From the NCBI RefSeq assembly GCF_012516375.2, contig NZ_CP051204.2:806001-870000 (forward strand): DNA of 64,000 bases, read 5' to 3'. The position numbers were made by a program, and so were the translations under genes. The notes under the pieces were generated by a model. The model was not told where the DNA came from. It made no database searches and saw nothing but the letters and a program-made list of their open reading frames with translations. Positions 1 through 9,117 of the stretch are shown one piece after another (position 1 is the first letter of the stretch; every line of letters begins with the position of its first letter). This DNA comes from Chitinophaga oryzae (GTDB taxonomy: Bacteria; Bacteroidota; Bacteroidia; Chitinophagales; Chitinophagaceae).

Positions 1-11
1 CTAAATCTCTG

Positions 12-659
12 TTAGATCTCCGCGTGGCTGGCGGCTTTCTCCTGTTGGGCGGCGGTATGCCGGGCAAAGAACCGTTTCTGGAACAGCAGGATAGTGATCA
101 CGCCAACTGAGATGGCGGCGTCGGCGATGTTAAATACCGGGCGGAAAAACACAAAGTAATCACCACCTTTAAAGGGAATCCAGCTGGGCAGGTAACCTTC
201 ATAGATGGGGAAGTACAGCATATCCACCACGCGGCCGTGAAGGAAACTGCCGTAACCACCGCCGGGAGGCATGAACTGTGCTACTTCGTAGCCGATACTG
301 TCGTTGAAGATAAGCCCGTAGAACATGCTATCTATCAGGTTGCCGGCCGCACCGGCCAGGATCAGGGAGCCACAGATCAGTAAACCTGTGCTGTATTTTT
401 CCCGGATAAGCTTTTTCATGTAGATGAAGCCGGCCACCACTGCTACCAACCGGAAGGTGGTCAGCAGGATTTTGCCGAAGTCGCCGCCAAATTTGAGACC
501 GTAGGCCATCCCTTCATTTTCAATGAAGTGGATACGGAACCAGTTGGGGAAAATGATGAACTCCTGCTGCATGAACATGTGCGTCTTGATCCAGAATTTC
601 AGCGTCTGATCAATAACCAGGATAAGGATAACAATAAAAACTACGTGACGATATTTCAA
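12..659 (-). CDS. lspA: Lipoprotein signal peptidase (signal peptidase II)
   Basis: An inner-membrane aspartic protease that cleaves the signal peptide of lipoproteins after diacylglyceryl transfer to the lipobox cysteine. The 215-residue product has four hydrophobic segments (about residues 6-22, 62-82, 92-112 and 175-193). Both family motifs are visible: GNLID at 106-110 with VVDM at 144-147, and FNIAD at 176-180; D146 and D180 are the expected catalytic pair. The region between about 118 and 170 is longer than in proteobacterial LspA, which is usual in Bacteroidota as far as I recall. The enzyme would serve the many lipoproteins encoded in this window (GldB, the MauG-like protein, MbnP-like protein and M13 peptidase). 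A TATTTTTG promoter-like element lies about 20 bases upstream of the start. The family call is secure. Confidence 0.96.
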   Translation of the reverse strand: MKYRHVVFIVILILVIDQTLKFWIKTHMFMQQEFIIFPNWFRIHFIENEGMAYGLKFGGDFGKILLTTFRLVAVVAGFIYMKKLIREKYSTGLLICGSLILAGAAGNLIDSMFYGLIFNDSIGYEVAQFMPPGGGYGSFLHGRVVDMLYFPIYEGYLPSWIPFKGGDYFVFFRPVFNIADAAISVGVITILLFQKRFFARHTAAQQEKAASHAEI

Positions 660-677
660 TTGATATTAAAATTTTAT

Positions 678-685
678 CAAAAATA
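678..685 (-). promoter_or_regulatory. Bacteroidota -7-like element for lspA
   Basis: Read on the minus strand this is TATTTTTG, a full match to the Bacteroidota -7 consensus TAnnTTTG, about 19 bases before the lspA start codon. I see no well-placed TTTG -33 element, so the call rests on one box only. Confidence 0.35.
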
Positions 686-722
686 ACAGATTATTTCAAA
701 GTCCGAAACCTGCAATATATCA

Positions 723-3236
723 TTATTCCTGAAAATATACCCTTTTCACCCGCTGTGAAATTCCTGTTAATATTTCGTAGGCAATGGTATCCGCCCAGTC
801 GGCCAATTGCTGTACAGACAGGTCCTGACCGAAAACGATCACCTCATCGCCTTCCATGATATCCGGGATATGCGTCACGTCCAGCATCAGCATGTCCATG
901 GCCACTGCGCCGATAACGGGGGCGAGTTTGCCGCGGATGAGCATTTTGCCGACACCATTGCCGAGCCTGCGGGGATACCCGTCGGCATAACCGATGCGTA
1001 CGGTGGCGGTCACTGCCGGCGCTTTGGCAGTCCAGCGGGCGCCATAGCCCACGCTGTCGCCGATTTCCAGGTTTTTAAGCTGTGCCACGGTGGTTTTCAG
1101 GGTGCTGACATTCCGCAGCTGGTCCTGGATGCCATTGCTGTAATCGAGGCCGTACATGCCAATACCCAGTCTTACCATGTCCAGGTGGAGTTCCGGATGC
1201 CGGGTGATGCCGGAGCTGTTGGAAATGTGGCGGATCACGGTATAACTCAGCGCTTTTTGCAGTTCATGGCTCATTTCATAGAACAAACGGCCCTGCTGCT
1301 GTGTCAGCGCATCTTTCTCCGGGTCTTCGCTGGCGGCAAGGTGACTGAAAATGGACTGTACCTTCAGCAGCTCGTTGGCTGTCAGCGCCTGCGACAATGC
1401 GGGGATATCCTTTTTCACAAAGCCGAGGCGGTGCATACCCGTGTCCAGCTTGATATGGATCGGGAATTCGGTCTTGCCTGCAGCACTCACTTCTTCCATA
1501 AACTGCAACAGGATGCCCATGGAATAAATTTCCGGTTCGAGGTTCCAGTGCAGGATTGCGTCAAAGCTGGCCGGCTCGGGATTCATTACCATGATCGGCA
1601 TGGTAATACCGGCGCGGCGCAGTTCCACACCTTCGTCTGCATAGGCCACCGCGAGGTAGTCAATGCCATGGAACTGCAGCAGATTGGCAATTTCAAAGCT
1701 GCCGCTGCCATAGGAGAATGCTTTCACCATGGCCATCAGCTTGGTGCCTGGCTTCAGCAACGACTGATATTGTTTCACGTTGTGTGCAATAGCGCTCAGG
1801 TTGATCTCGAGGATAGTCTGATGCGCTTTCTGCTCCAGCAGTTTTCCGATCCGCTCGAACTGGAAAACGCGGGAGCCCTTCACCAGGATGGTTTCGTTCT
1901 CGAAATCATCGGCGTTGAACTGCTGAACATATTCATCGGTGGTATTAAAAAACTGTGTTTTTAAGCCTTCCACCTGCTGGAAACTTTTCTTTTCCCGGCC
2001 AATGTTTTTCCCGATGGCGATCAGTTTATTGATGCCCTTTTTCTGCAACAGGTCGGCCACTTCTTCATATAAGGTGGCGTCGCTTTTGCCGCTTTGCAGG
2101 ATATCGCTCAGGATGACGGTGCGGGTGGCATGCTGCTGTTGCTGCTGGAGGAAATCGAGCGCAATGGTCAGCGAGCCCAGATCGAGGTTGTACGCATCGT
2201 TGATCACAGAGCTGTTATTGATGCCCTGTTTCAGTTCCAGCCGCATGGCGATGTTACTGAGCAGGTCCATCCGTTGCTGGATCACTTCCTGTTCCTTGCC
2301 GAGATACAGCATGAGGGCCCAGCAGTGAATGGCGTTTTCGATAGAGCCTTCATCTACAAAAGGAATATTGATGTGCAGTGTTTCCTGTTTGTACAGCGCT
2401 TCAATACGGGTCTGGTTGTCATGTTTCTCGATGGTAACAATACGCAGGTCAGCGTCTGTTTTGCGGGACCAGGAGAAGAGCTCCGGACCGCCGCCACCGC
2501 CTTCCTGGTTTTCTTTCTTGCCGACCTGGTTGTGGAAAGACAATACGCACTCATTCAGGGCGAGATAGTCTTTGCAATAGATAAGAATATCGCTTTTGGC
2601 GAAGAGGACCAGCTTTTCGTTGATCTTCTGCCGGATGTTGAGAAATCCTTCACTGTGGGCTTCGCCGATATTGGTAAAGATACCGATGGTAGGACGGATG
2701 ATCTTTTCCAGGTTCACCATCTCGCCGGGCTGAGAAATGCCGGCCTCGAAGATAGCCAGCTGGTGTTCCGGTTTCATCTGCCATACGGAGAGCGGCACGC
2801 CTGTCTGGGAGTTGTAGCTCTTCGGGCTGCGTACAATGTTGTAATCCTTTTCCAGCAACTGGTACAGCCATTCTTTAACGATGGTTTTACCGTTGCTGCC
2901 GGTGATACCGATGACAGGAATATGGAACTGCTGCCGGTGGAATGCTACCAGCGTATGCAGGGCCTGCAGCGTATCTTTTACCAGGATGATGTTGGCTTTA
3001 GGATATTTTTCCAAAGGCACGGGTTCACTCACAATGAAATTGCTAACCCCTTTGCGGTACAGCTCCTCCATGTATTGATGAGCATTGCGCCGGGGGCTAA
3101 CAAGGGGTATGAACACAGATGTTTCCGGAAAACTCAGCTTCCGGCTGTCCAGTAACAGATGTTCAATTTCAGAAAATCCGGTCTCTTGCAACAATTCCCC
3201 TTTGAGTGTCTTGTTAATGCTTGCTGCGTTATACAC
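723..3236 (-). CDS. Bifunctional MurF-like ligase / alanine racemase fusion
   Basis: A fused cell-wall enzyme: an N-terminal Mur-ligase module (UDP-MurNAc-tripeptide:D-Ala-D-Ala ligase family) followed by a PLP-dependent alanine racemase that makes D-alanine. With a GTG start at 3236 the product is 837 residues. The Mur P-loop GITGSNGKT is at about 110-118. The racemase half, about 465 to the end, has the PLP-lysine motif MVKAFSYGSG, the IKLDTGMHRLGF strand and the VGYGARW active-site tyrosine region. The open frame runs on to an ATG at 3377, but that start would overlap the terC end by 56 bases and add 47 non-homologous-looking residues, so I prefer the GTG. The ligase half is odd: the second P-loop threonine is isoleucine, and the usual DAYNANPxSM motif reads DAYNLDLGSL. 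It also carries a Gly5 and a Gln5 run. A normal murF lies at 9412-10698. Confidence 0.93.
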   Translation of the reverse strand: MYNAASINKTLKGELLQETGFSEIEHLLLDSRKLSFPETSVFIPLVSPRRNAHQYMEELYRKGVSNFIVSEPVPLEKYPKANIILVKDTLQALHTLVAFHRQQFHIPVIGITGSNGKTIVKEWLYQLLEKDYNIVRSPKSYNSQTGVPLSVWQMKPEHQLAIFEAGISQPGEMVNLEKIIRPTIGIFTNIGEAHSEGFLNIRQKINEKLVLFAKSDILIYCKDYLALNECVLSFHNQVGKKENQEGGGGGPELFSWSRKTDADLRIVTIEKHDNQTRIEALYKQETLHINIPFVDEGSIENAIHCWALMLYLGKEQEVIQQRMDLLSNIAMRLELKQGINNSSVINDAYNLDLGSLTIALDFLQQQQQHATRTVILSDILQSGKSDATLYEEVADLLQKKGINKLIAIGKNIGREKKSFQQVEGLKTQFFNTTDEYVQQFNADDFENETILVKGSRVFQFERIGKLLEQKAHQTILEINLSAIAHNVKQYQSLLKPGTKLMAMVKAFSYGSGSFEIANLLQFHGIDYLAVAYADEGVELRRAGITMPIMVMNPEPASFDAILHWNLEPEIYSMGILLQFMEEVSAAGKTEFPIHIKLDTGMHRLGFVKKDIPALSQALTANELLKVQSIFSHLAASEDPEKDALTQQQGRLFYEMSHELQKALSYTVIRHISNSSGITRHPELHLDMVRLGIGMYGLDYSNGIQDQLRNVSTLKTTVAQLKNLEIGDSVGYGARWTAKAPAVTATVRIGYADGYPRRLGNGVGKMLIRGKLAPVIGAVAMDMLMLDVTHIPDIMEGDEVIVFGQDLSVQQLADWADTIAYEILTGISQRVKRVYFQE

Positions 3237-3321
3237 TTTTATCAGATTTGAATAATCACTAACCACTGCTATGACTCTTATAGCAGCCGTTTTATTACTA
3301 GGCTTTTCGGTTTCCGGTATC

Positions 3322-4236
3322 TCATTTTTTCTGATGACGGAGGGAGTACCAGATAGACCCTCCCAGGCAAAAAACAATCACCAGCAACGATACGTATACC
3401 GGTATATGGATAAAGTAATCTGCCAGCATTTTCAGTCCGATGTATATCAGTACGATCGCAATCCCCTGAGGCAGATAATCGAATTTATCTACCGCCCCTC
3501 TCAACAAAAAGAACAGGGAACGTAATCCCAGTACCGCAAATATGTTGGAGGTATATACCACAACCGGCTGTTGTGAGATGGCAAATACCGCAGGAATGGA
3601 ATCCAGGGCGAAAATAATATCGGTCACGGCGAGCATCATGACTACTACAGATAACGTCGTCAGGTACACCTTATTATTTTTGCGGACCACAAATTTTCCA
3701 TGTGCCTCTTCATGCGTCACCCGCAGGTATTTGTTCATAAACCGGTAAGCCATATTTTCTTCCGGCTTGAACTCATCGTCCGCTTTCGCGGTAAACATTT
3801 TATAACCGGTGTACAACAGGAATGCGCCGAAAAGGTACAATATCCAGTGAAACCGGGCAATCAGCACCACGCCCACACTGATGAAAATAGCCCGGAAGAC
3901 CAGCGCCATCAGGATACCTATCAATAATACACGCGAGTAGTGCTCTTCCTTTACTTTAAAGAAACTGAAAATGAGAATAAACACAAAAATATTGTCCATC
4001 GACAGTGATTTCTCCATGAGATAAGCACTCATGAAGCTGATGGCGATTTCCGCTCCATCTTCAAACCACATAAATCCAAAGAACAGTATGGCCAGGCCCA
4101 CCCAGAAAATACTCTGCCACAGCGCAGTCTTTAACGTTGTTTTGGTGTTTTTTTTACTGAATAAGCCTAAATCAAAAACTAAAGCCAGGACTATCACAAT
4201 ACTAAAAATGAGATATGTCCACTGGATAGGTGTCAT
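3322..4236 (-). CDS. TerC family integral membrane protein
   Basis: A polytopic membrane protein of the TerC/Alx family, associated with tellurite resistance and, in better-studied members, with manganese export and metallation of exported proteins. The 304-residue product (ATG at 4236; the frame is open to an ATG at 4263) has seven to nine hydrophobic segments. Family motifs are visible: SLSMDNIFVFILIFSFF in the first half and AVTDIIFALDSIPAVFAIS in the second, with acidic residues inside membrane segments that could bind a metal ion. I prefer the internal start MTPIQWTYLIF because homologues begin there and the extra nine residues look like leader. It is followed on the same strand by the murF-alr fusion 85 bases away. 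The substrate cannot be read from sequence. Confidence 0.9.
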   Translation of the reverse strand: MTPIQWTYLIFSIVIVLALVFDLGLFSKKNTKTTLKTALWQSIFWVGLAILFFGFMWFEDGAEIAISFMSAYLMEKSLSMDNIFVFILIFSFFKVKEEHYSRVLLIGILMALVFRAIFISVGVVLIARFHWILYLFGAFLLYTGYKMFTAKADDEFKPEENMAYRFMNKYLRVTHEEAHGKFVVRKNNKVYLTTLSVVVMMLAVTDIIFALDSIPAVFAISQQPVVVYTSNIFAVLGLRSLFFLLRGAVDKFDYLPQGIAIVLIYIGLKMLADYFIHIPVYVSLLVIVFCLGGSIWYSLRHQKK

Positions 4237-4279
4237 GAAACGCACGCTTTTTGTGAACGGCAAAGATAGGTATTTCTAC

Positions 4280-4494
4280 ACGCAAAGGCACATAAGCGCG
4301 CAAAGAGCGCGAAGATATACATGGAAAAGCGCCATGCCACCCGAAACTAAAAATGCATATAAAAAAATTAAAAACGGATGACGCTGGTCATCTGCTATAT
4401 GCATGGGTTATTACTCTAATATTAAGACAGATGTTTTTTTGTCATTCTTCTCCGCTTCTTAGCGCCCTTTGCTCCCTTTCTCCCTTTGCGTGCC
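4280..4494. repeat. Palindromic repeat element C1 (9-bp-period arms, hairpin core)
   Basis: Two inverted arms of degenerate 9-bp units, left 4280-4315 (units such as ACGCAAAGG and GCGCAAAGA) and right 4447-4494, whose reverse complement reads ACGCAAAGG, GAGAAAGGG, AGCAAAGGG, CGCTAAGAA. Between them is a nested palindrome: ATGCATAT (4353-4360) pairs with ATATGCAT (4397-4404), enclosing GATGAC-gctg-GTCATC (4377-4392). The right arm ends exactly at the first base of the gldG stop codon (4494-4496 on the plus strand). The element fills the gap between terC and gldG. Confidence 0.75.
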
Positions 4495-6197
4495 TACTCT
4501 GCAAACTTACGCTGGCGCACAAACTGGAATACCATCGCAAAAAGCAGCACCAGCCCTATCGGCACCAGGAAGCAGATCACCTGCCATTTTGTTTTTTCCT
4601 TTTTAACTTTTTCTGCGTCCAGCAAACGGAGGGTCAACTCCTTGTTCCGGCTTTCCATGATGCCGCTATTGCCGCTCAGGTACTCGAGACAGTTGAGGAA
4701 AAACTCTTTATTGGCAAAGGCAAAGCCCGGATTAAATTCGTTGATGCCCATCTGCAGGGGCCCGTCTTTACGGGATACGGCGTTAGCGATAAGATCGCCG
4801 TCACTGACGATGATCATCGTATTGACAGTATCAGCTGTTTCCCGGAAAGGCCTGCCGCTTGCCTGCTGAATAGCGGCCATGGTGGCCTGGTCCAGCCGGT
4901 TGCGGAACAGCGAGGTGAAATGCCCTTCCAGCAATACGGCCGCAGGTATATTGCGCTCACGGTACTCGCGGACATTGGGTTTTGTTTTTACAATATCCCA
5001 GCTCACCTGCGCCGGGATGCGTACGCGGCGGCTGCTGCGGGAGGTGGTGAGCAGAATGGTTTTTTTCACGCCTTCCGCTTTTACGGTATCAAGAGAGCTG
5101 ACAAAGCGGCTCAGCACCATATCCATATTTTTTACAATATGATGTGCGCCCGTTGGCGTCAGCATGGGAAAATACGGGAACGGCACCGGCTGGATCTGCG
5201 GCCGGTTGCCCACATTGCCTACTACCAGCGGCACAATATCACATTGCAGGTCCTGTACCAGGTCCTGGTTGATGCGCACGCCATAGCGGAATAACAGGTC
5301 TTCCAGGTTCAACCCCCTGTCGAAAGCGAGGAATTCGGACCGTTGATGCAGGCTGTCCATCGATGCGTTGGTTTCATCGAGAAACCAGAACACTTTTCCG
5401 CCATTCATCACATACTGATCGATCTTTAATTTGTCCTGATCGCTGAAAGCCGCTGCTGGCTTGGCAAACAGGATGATGTCAAAGTCATGCGGAATCAGCG
5501 GAACGGATTGCAGCGTGAGCGTGTCCAGACCGTAGCCGGCCTGGAGCGTTGTGAGGGCGTCGTACACTTCTGCGCCCAGCGATTCGCCATGGCCCAGCAT
5601 ATACCCTACCAGCGGCTTTTTCTCCTCCTGCAATTTGCTGATGGCGTTGGCGAACTGGTACTCCAGCAGGGCTTCGGAGTTGTTCATGGTTTGCATGGGG
5701 TCTTGCCCGCCCTGGTTTTTCAACAGGTTGACGCCGATGGTTTTTCCCTTGTAATGCACCAGTGCGCCGGGAAAGATGAGTTTTTCAGCGTAACTGTCAT
5801 TGGCGTCTTCCTGCACTTTCATGTTAAACGGCATGATGCCCTGCGCGGTCAGCTCACCAAAGAACTTCATGCGGGCGGAGTCTGAAAGGCCCTGGCCGGG
5901 GTTGATGAAAGTAAAGCGGATGTTCTGTTTGCCATATTCGCGGAATTCCTCCAGCAGCTCCTGCGTGGACTGGGCCAGCTGTTTGAAGGAGGCCGGATAA
6001 TCCCCTTTGAGGAACACTTCTATATCTACCGGGCTGTTGAGCTGCCGCAGCATCTGTTTGGTGCTGCCGGTGAGCGTATATCTTTTCTCCGCAGTCAGGT
6101 CCCATCTGCCATGGAAGTAGGCCGCGGCAATGTTCACGCCAATCAGTACGAGGATAATAACGAGCGCCTGTTGTATATATTTTTTTCGTTTAGCCAT
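4494..6197 (-). CDS. gldG: Gliding motility-associated ABC transporter substrate-binding protein GldG
   Basis: GldG is the extracytoplasmic component of the GldA-GldF-GldG ABC transporter linked to gliding motility in Bacteroidota. The 567-residue product has an N-terminal membrane anchor (about residues 9-28), a long periplasmic region with the ABC-type auxiliary fold, including the DFDIILFAKPAAAFSDQDK and GGKVFWFLDE stretches, and a C-terminal membrane helix (about 540-560) followed by a short basic tail. Length and two-anchor topology fit the family. It follows gldF with only 10 bases between, so the two are surely cotranscribed; a gldA ATPase gene is not in the window. Its stop codon coincides with the end of repeat element C1, so its last codons and 3' end border a dispersed repeat. 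Confidence 0.92.
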   Translation of the reverse strand: MAKRKKYIQQALVIILVLIGVNIAAAYFHGRWDLTAEKRYTLTGSTKQMLRQLNSPVDIEVFLKGDYPASFKQLAQSTQELLEEFREYGKQNIRFTFINPGQGLSDSARMKFFGELTAQGIMPFNMKVQEDANDSYAEKLIFPGALVHYKGKTIGVNLLKNQGGQDPMQTMNNSEALLEYQFANAISKLQEEKKPLVGYMLGHGESLGAEVYDALTTLQAGYGLDTLTLQSVPLIPHDFDIILFAKPAAAFSDQDKLKIDQYVMNGGKVFWFLDETNASMDSLHQRSEFLAFDRGLNLEDLLFRYGVRINQDLVQDLQCDIVPLVVGNVGNRPQIQPVPFPYFPMLTPTGAHHIVKNMDMVLSRFVSSLDTVKAEGVKKTILLTTSRSSRRVRIPAQVSWDIVKTKPNVREYRERNIPAAVLLEGHFTSLFRNRLDQATMAAIQQASGRPFRETADTVNTMIIVSDGDLIANAVSRKDGPLQMGINEFNPGFAFANKEFFLNCLEYLSGNSGIMESRNKELTLRLLDAEKVKKEKTKWQVICFLVPIGLVLLFAMVFQFVRQRKFAE

Positions 6198-6207
6198 ACT
6201 GTTTATA

Positions 6208-6948
6208 TTAACCGTTCTGCCAGAGTTTTCTTTGTAGGGATAATTTGGTGAGATACAGCATCAGGCCGATAACGCTGATGAAGTAGATGATATCGCGGCT
6301 GTCGATCACCCCGCGGCTGACAGACGTGTAATGGAACCGGATACCGGCCATCTGCAGATAATAGTCGGCCCCGCCGCTGAAAGCAGGGATTTTACTGAGC
6401 GCGTCGAAGCCATTGTAAAAAATATAGCAGGTGAAAACGGCGATCAGGAAGGCGATCATGGCGTTGGCGGTCAGCGAAGACGCCCACAGGCCGATAGCAG
6501 TGAAAACGGCGCCCAGCAGGAACAGGCCGGTATAAGCGCCCAGCATGCCGCCGTTGTCGAGCTGCTGTGGGTTTACGCTCAACTGCCGTACGGCGATATA
6601 ATATACTACGGTTGGTATCAGGGAGATGCCTACAATAAGCAGGCTGCCCCAGAATTTACCCATCACGATCTGCCACCAGCTGAGTGGCTTGGTGCTCAAC
6701 AGTTCCATGGTGCCGGTTTTAAATTCGTCGGCAAAGCAGCGCATAGTGATAGCGGGTATCAGTAACAGATAGATCAGCGGAGCGAGGTCGAACAGCGGGT
6801 CCAGGTTGGCGTAACCGGTGTCGAGCAGGCTGGTATCGGGGAAGACGAAGAGGAACAGGCCGTTTGCCAGTAAAAACAGTACGATGGCCACATAGCCGGT
6901 GACGCTGCTGAAAAACTGGTTGATCTCTTTCTTAAAGATGGCAAGCAT
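6208..6948 (-). CDS. gldF: Gliding motility ABC transporter permease GldF
   Basis: An ABC-2-type permease, the membrane channel of the GldAFG transporter. The 246-residue product has about six hydrophobic segments (near 17-35, 55-70, 98-118, 138-160, 165-182 and 222-238) and the typical opening MLAIFKKEINQFFSSVTGY, with KPLSWWQIVMGKFWGSLLIV in the loop before the third helix, as in ABC-2 permeases of the NosY type. It is the first gene of the gldF-gldG pair, 10 bases before gldG, and has a perfect TATATTTG element about 35 bases upstream. NosY-like permeases are the only serious alternative, but the adjacent GldG makes the gliding assignment strong. Confidence 0.92.
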   Translation of the reverse strand: MLAIFKKEINQFFSSVTGYVAIVLFLLANGLFLFVFPDTSLLDTGYANLDPLFDLAPLIYLLLIPAITMRCFADEFKTGTMELLSTKPLSWWQIVMGKFWGSLLIVGISLIPTVVYYIAVRQLSVNPQQLDNGGMLGAYTGLFLLGAVFTAIGLWASSLTANAMIAFLIAVFTCYIFYNGFDALSKIPAFSGGADYYLQMAGIRFHYTSVSRGVIDSRDIIYFISVIGLMLYLTKLSLQRKLWQNG

Positions 6949-6983
6949 GGACAGTTTTGTAAGGATTAGGATACATAAAAATA

Positions 6984-6991
6984 CAAATATA
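6984..6991 (-). promoter_or_regulatory. Bacteroidota -7 element for gldF-gldG
   Basis: On the minus strand this reads TATATTTG, a perfect TAnnTTTG, with a TTTT tract about 22 bases further upstream where TTTG would be expected. It lies about 35 bases before the gldF start, a reasonable leader length. Confidence 0.45.
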
Positions 6992-7017
6992 TAAGATTAT
7001 GGTTGCCGGCAGGAAAA

Positions 7018-8235
7018 TCATGGATGAGCCCAGGAAGCGCTATCGGCGAGGTGTCCTTCCCGGTACATTTCCCAGAGAGGGCTTTCTGCCCGTAATTGTT
7101 CAACGGTACCGGTAACGGTGCGGATAGCGTAATCGATCTGTTCATCCGTGGTGAACCGGCCCAGGGCGAAGCGCAGGGAGGCATGAGCGAGGTCGTCGCC
7201 GATACCGAGGGCTTTCAGCACATAGCTGGGCTCCATGGAGGCCGCCGTGCAGGCGGAGCCGGAAGAGAGTGCAATTGTTTTATTAAATCCCATCAGTAAG
7301 GTGGTGCCTTCTATATATTTAAAGGAAATATTCATCACATGCGGCAGACGGTGTTCTACGGAACCATTCACATAAGCATGTTCTATTTGTAATAACGCTT
7401 CCTGGAGGCGGTTTCGCATGAGCGACAATCTTTTTGCGTCGGCGGCCATTTCCTGTTGGGCGATCTCACAGGCTTTGCCCAGTCCTACGATGCCGGGCAC
7501 GTTGAGGGTACCGGAGCGCATGCCTCTTTCATGGCCGCCGCCGTCCATCTGCGCAGTAAGTTTTACCCGGGGATCGCGGCGCCTTACGTAAAGGGCGCCC
7601 ACGCCTTTGGGCCCGTACATCTTGTGGGCGCTGAGCGTCAGCAGGTCGATATGGTCGCTGAGCACATTGACCGGTATTTTTCCCACGGCCTGGGAAGCGT
7701 CGCAGAGGTAGATGACGCCGTGCTTTTTGGCGATGGCGCCTATGGTCTGCACCGGATGGATCACACCGGTTTCATTGTTGGCATACATAAAAGCCAGGAG
7801 AATCGTCTGCGGGGTGATAGCAGCTTCCAGTGCGGCCGTGTCGGGAAGCCCGTCACTGTTGACCGGCAGGTAAGTCACCACGGCGCCTTTCTTCTCCAGG
7901 TGTTTGCAGGTGTCCAGCACCGCCTTGTGTTCGGTCTGACAGGTGATAATATGGTTGCCTTTGGCCGTATAGGTCTCAAAAACGCCTTTGATGGCGAGGT
8001 TGACGGCCTCCGTGGCGCCGGAGGTAAATACGATCTCCTGCGGTTGCGCCCCTATCAGCCGGGCTACCTGTTCGCGGGCCTGGTCTGCCGCCGCTTCCGC
8101 CGCCCAGCCAAAAGCGTGGCTGCGGCTGGCCGCGTTGCCAAACATGACGCTGAAATACGGCAACATGGTCTCCAGCACCCGCGGGTCGCAGGGCGTGGTA
8201 GCGTTATTGTCCAGGTAAACAGGCAGGTCTAACAT
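7018..8235 (-). CDS. Cysteine desulfurase (IscS/NifS family)
   Basis: A PLP-dependent class V aminotransferase-fold enzyme that takes sulfur from L-cysteine as an enzyme persulfide for Fe-S clusters, thiolated tRNA or, plausibly here, molybdopterin. From the ATG at 8235 the product is 405 residues: MLDLPVYLDNNATTPCDP at the N-terminus, SGATEAVNLAIKG at about 72-84, the PLP lysine K205 in LSAHKMYGPKG, and the catalytic loop cysteine C329 in SGSACTAASMEPS. The frame extends 13 codons upstream to 8274, but AAAGAGA lies just before the internal ATG and homologues begin there. The gene stands alone, with no iscU or other Fe-S genes nearby, so I do not assign iscS over nifS. Confidence 0.93.
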   Translation of the reverse strand: MLDLPVYLDNNATTPCDPRVLETMLPYFSVMFGNAASRSHAFGWAAEAAADQAREQVARLIGAQPQEIVFTSGATEAVNLAIKGVFETYTAKGNHIITCQTEHKAVLDTCKHLEKKGAVVTYLPVNSDGLPDTAALEAAITPQTILLAFMYANNETGVIHPVQTIGAIAKKHGVIYLCDASQAVGKIPVNVLSDHIDLLTLSAHKMYGPKGVGALYVRRRDPRVKLTAQMDGGGHERGMRSGTLNVPGIVGLGKACEIAQQEMAADAKRLSLMRNRLQEALLQIEHAYVNGSVEHRLPHVMNISFKYIEGTTLLMGFNKTIALSSGSACTAASMEPSYVLKALGIGDDLAHASLRFALGRFTTDEQIDYAIRTVTGTVEQLRAESPLWEMYREGHLADSASWAHP

Positions 8236-8345
8236 ATTCTCTTTATTTTTTATATCATCTCGCAAACAATCCAAATCTACGACATAAGTTCTATTTTTAC
8301 CGGGTTAGGCAAGACGCCATTCATCATACCGACAAAAGAATTTTC

Positions 8346-8747
8346 ATGCTGAAAGTAGAACATATCGGGATCGCAGTAGCATCCCTGGACGTGTCTGTTC
8401 CGTTATTCGAGAAACTATTGAATACGCCCTGTTATAAAAAGGAAGAGGTTAGCAGCGAACAGGTGCTGACGGCTTTTTTTCAACAGGGGGAAACCAAGAT
8501 AGAATTACTGGAGGCGACGGGGCCGGACAGTGCCATAGCTAAATTTTTGGCTAAAAAGGGAGAAGGCATGCATCACATTGCGTTTGAGGTGGCGGATATC
8601 TATGCGGAGATGGCCAGATTACAGCAGGAAGGGTTTGTGTTATTACAGGAAACACCCAAAAAAGGGGCTGATAACAAGCTGATTTGCTTTCTGCACCCCA
8701 AAAATACCAACGGGGTTTTGATCGAAATTTGTCAAGATATCAAATAA
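8346..8747 (+). CDS. mce: Methylmalonyl-CoA epimerase
   Basis: A small glyoxalase-fold metalloenzyme that interconverts the (R) and (S) epimers of methylmalonyl-CoA, linking methylmalonyl-CoA mutase to propionyl-CoA metabolism. The 133-residue product shows the family opening KVEHIGIAVASLDVSVPLFEKLL, the GEGMHHIAFEVADI strand that brings a metal-binding histidine, and the C-terminal NTNGVLIEICQ with a conserved glutamate ligand. The length is normal for the bacterial family. It is a single-gene unit divergent from the cysteine desulfurase; 664 bases without a gene follow. No mutase gene is in view. Confidence 0.93.
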   Translation: MLKVEHIGIAVASLDVSVPLFEKLLNTPCYKKEEVSSEQVLTAFFQQGETKIELLEATGPDSAIAKFLAKKGEGMHHIAFEVADIYAEMARLQQEGFVLLQETPKKGADNKLICFLHPKNTNGVLIEICQDIK

Positions 8748-9117
8748 CGAATTAGTTAGACATAATGAATTTTAATAATTAAAATTATTTAAATTTTTTT
8801 TCCATTTTAGCAATCCAAAGAGATCCTGTGATACGTAGATAAATAGAGTGACCCCGAAAGGGAACCCAAAAACCAAAATCAGAGAGAATAATTGCCCAAA
8901 AATTTTTCAGTTTTTTTGAACAAATATATTTTCTGATATGTTATCTCAATAAAAGACAATCAAAAACAAAAATTAAAAAGACAGATCCTTATAAACTCAA
9001 GATATTATAAAGCTTGATTTTTATAGTTAATATAAAGTCTAAGCTTTCACGATTACTCTAAAGTTGGCATAGGTTATGAACACCTGCGGGTTTTTTAGCT
9101 TGCAGGTCTTTTTTTTT
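8748..9117 (+). ncRNA. Candidate non-coding RNA or long 3' UTR ending in an orphan terminator
   Basis: This stretch is much richer in A and T than its neighbours, has no convincing open frame and ends in a terminator-like hairpin at 9082-9117. About 335 bases separate the mce stop from that hairpin. Inside is a compact CCC-GAAA-GGG hairpin (near 8852-8862) with a GNRA-type loop. It could be a small RNA transcribed from about 8800 or an extended mce 3' UTR. I could not match it to tmRNA, RNase P RNA or SRP RNA: I see none of their signature segments. This is a weak, structural call. Confidence 0.25.
9082..9117 (+). terminator. Rho-independent terminator-like hairpin
   Basis: ACCTGC (9082-9087) pairs with GCAGGT (9102-9107), followed by C and a run of nine T residues on the plus strand. 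The nearest plus-strand gene upstream is mce, 335 bases away, which suggests an unannotated transcript in between. Confidence 0.6.

Noticed and set aside
807..1964. Long plus-strand open frame opposite the murF-alr fusion (385 codons)
   Set aside because: It is the antisense shadow of a well-supported gene with intact racemase motifs; the translated sequence shows no recognisable domain.
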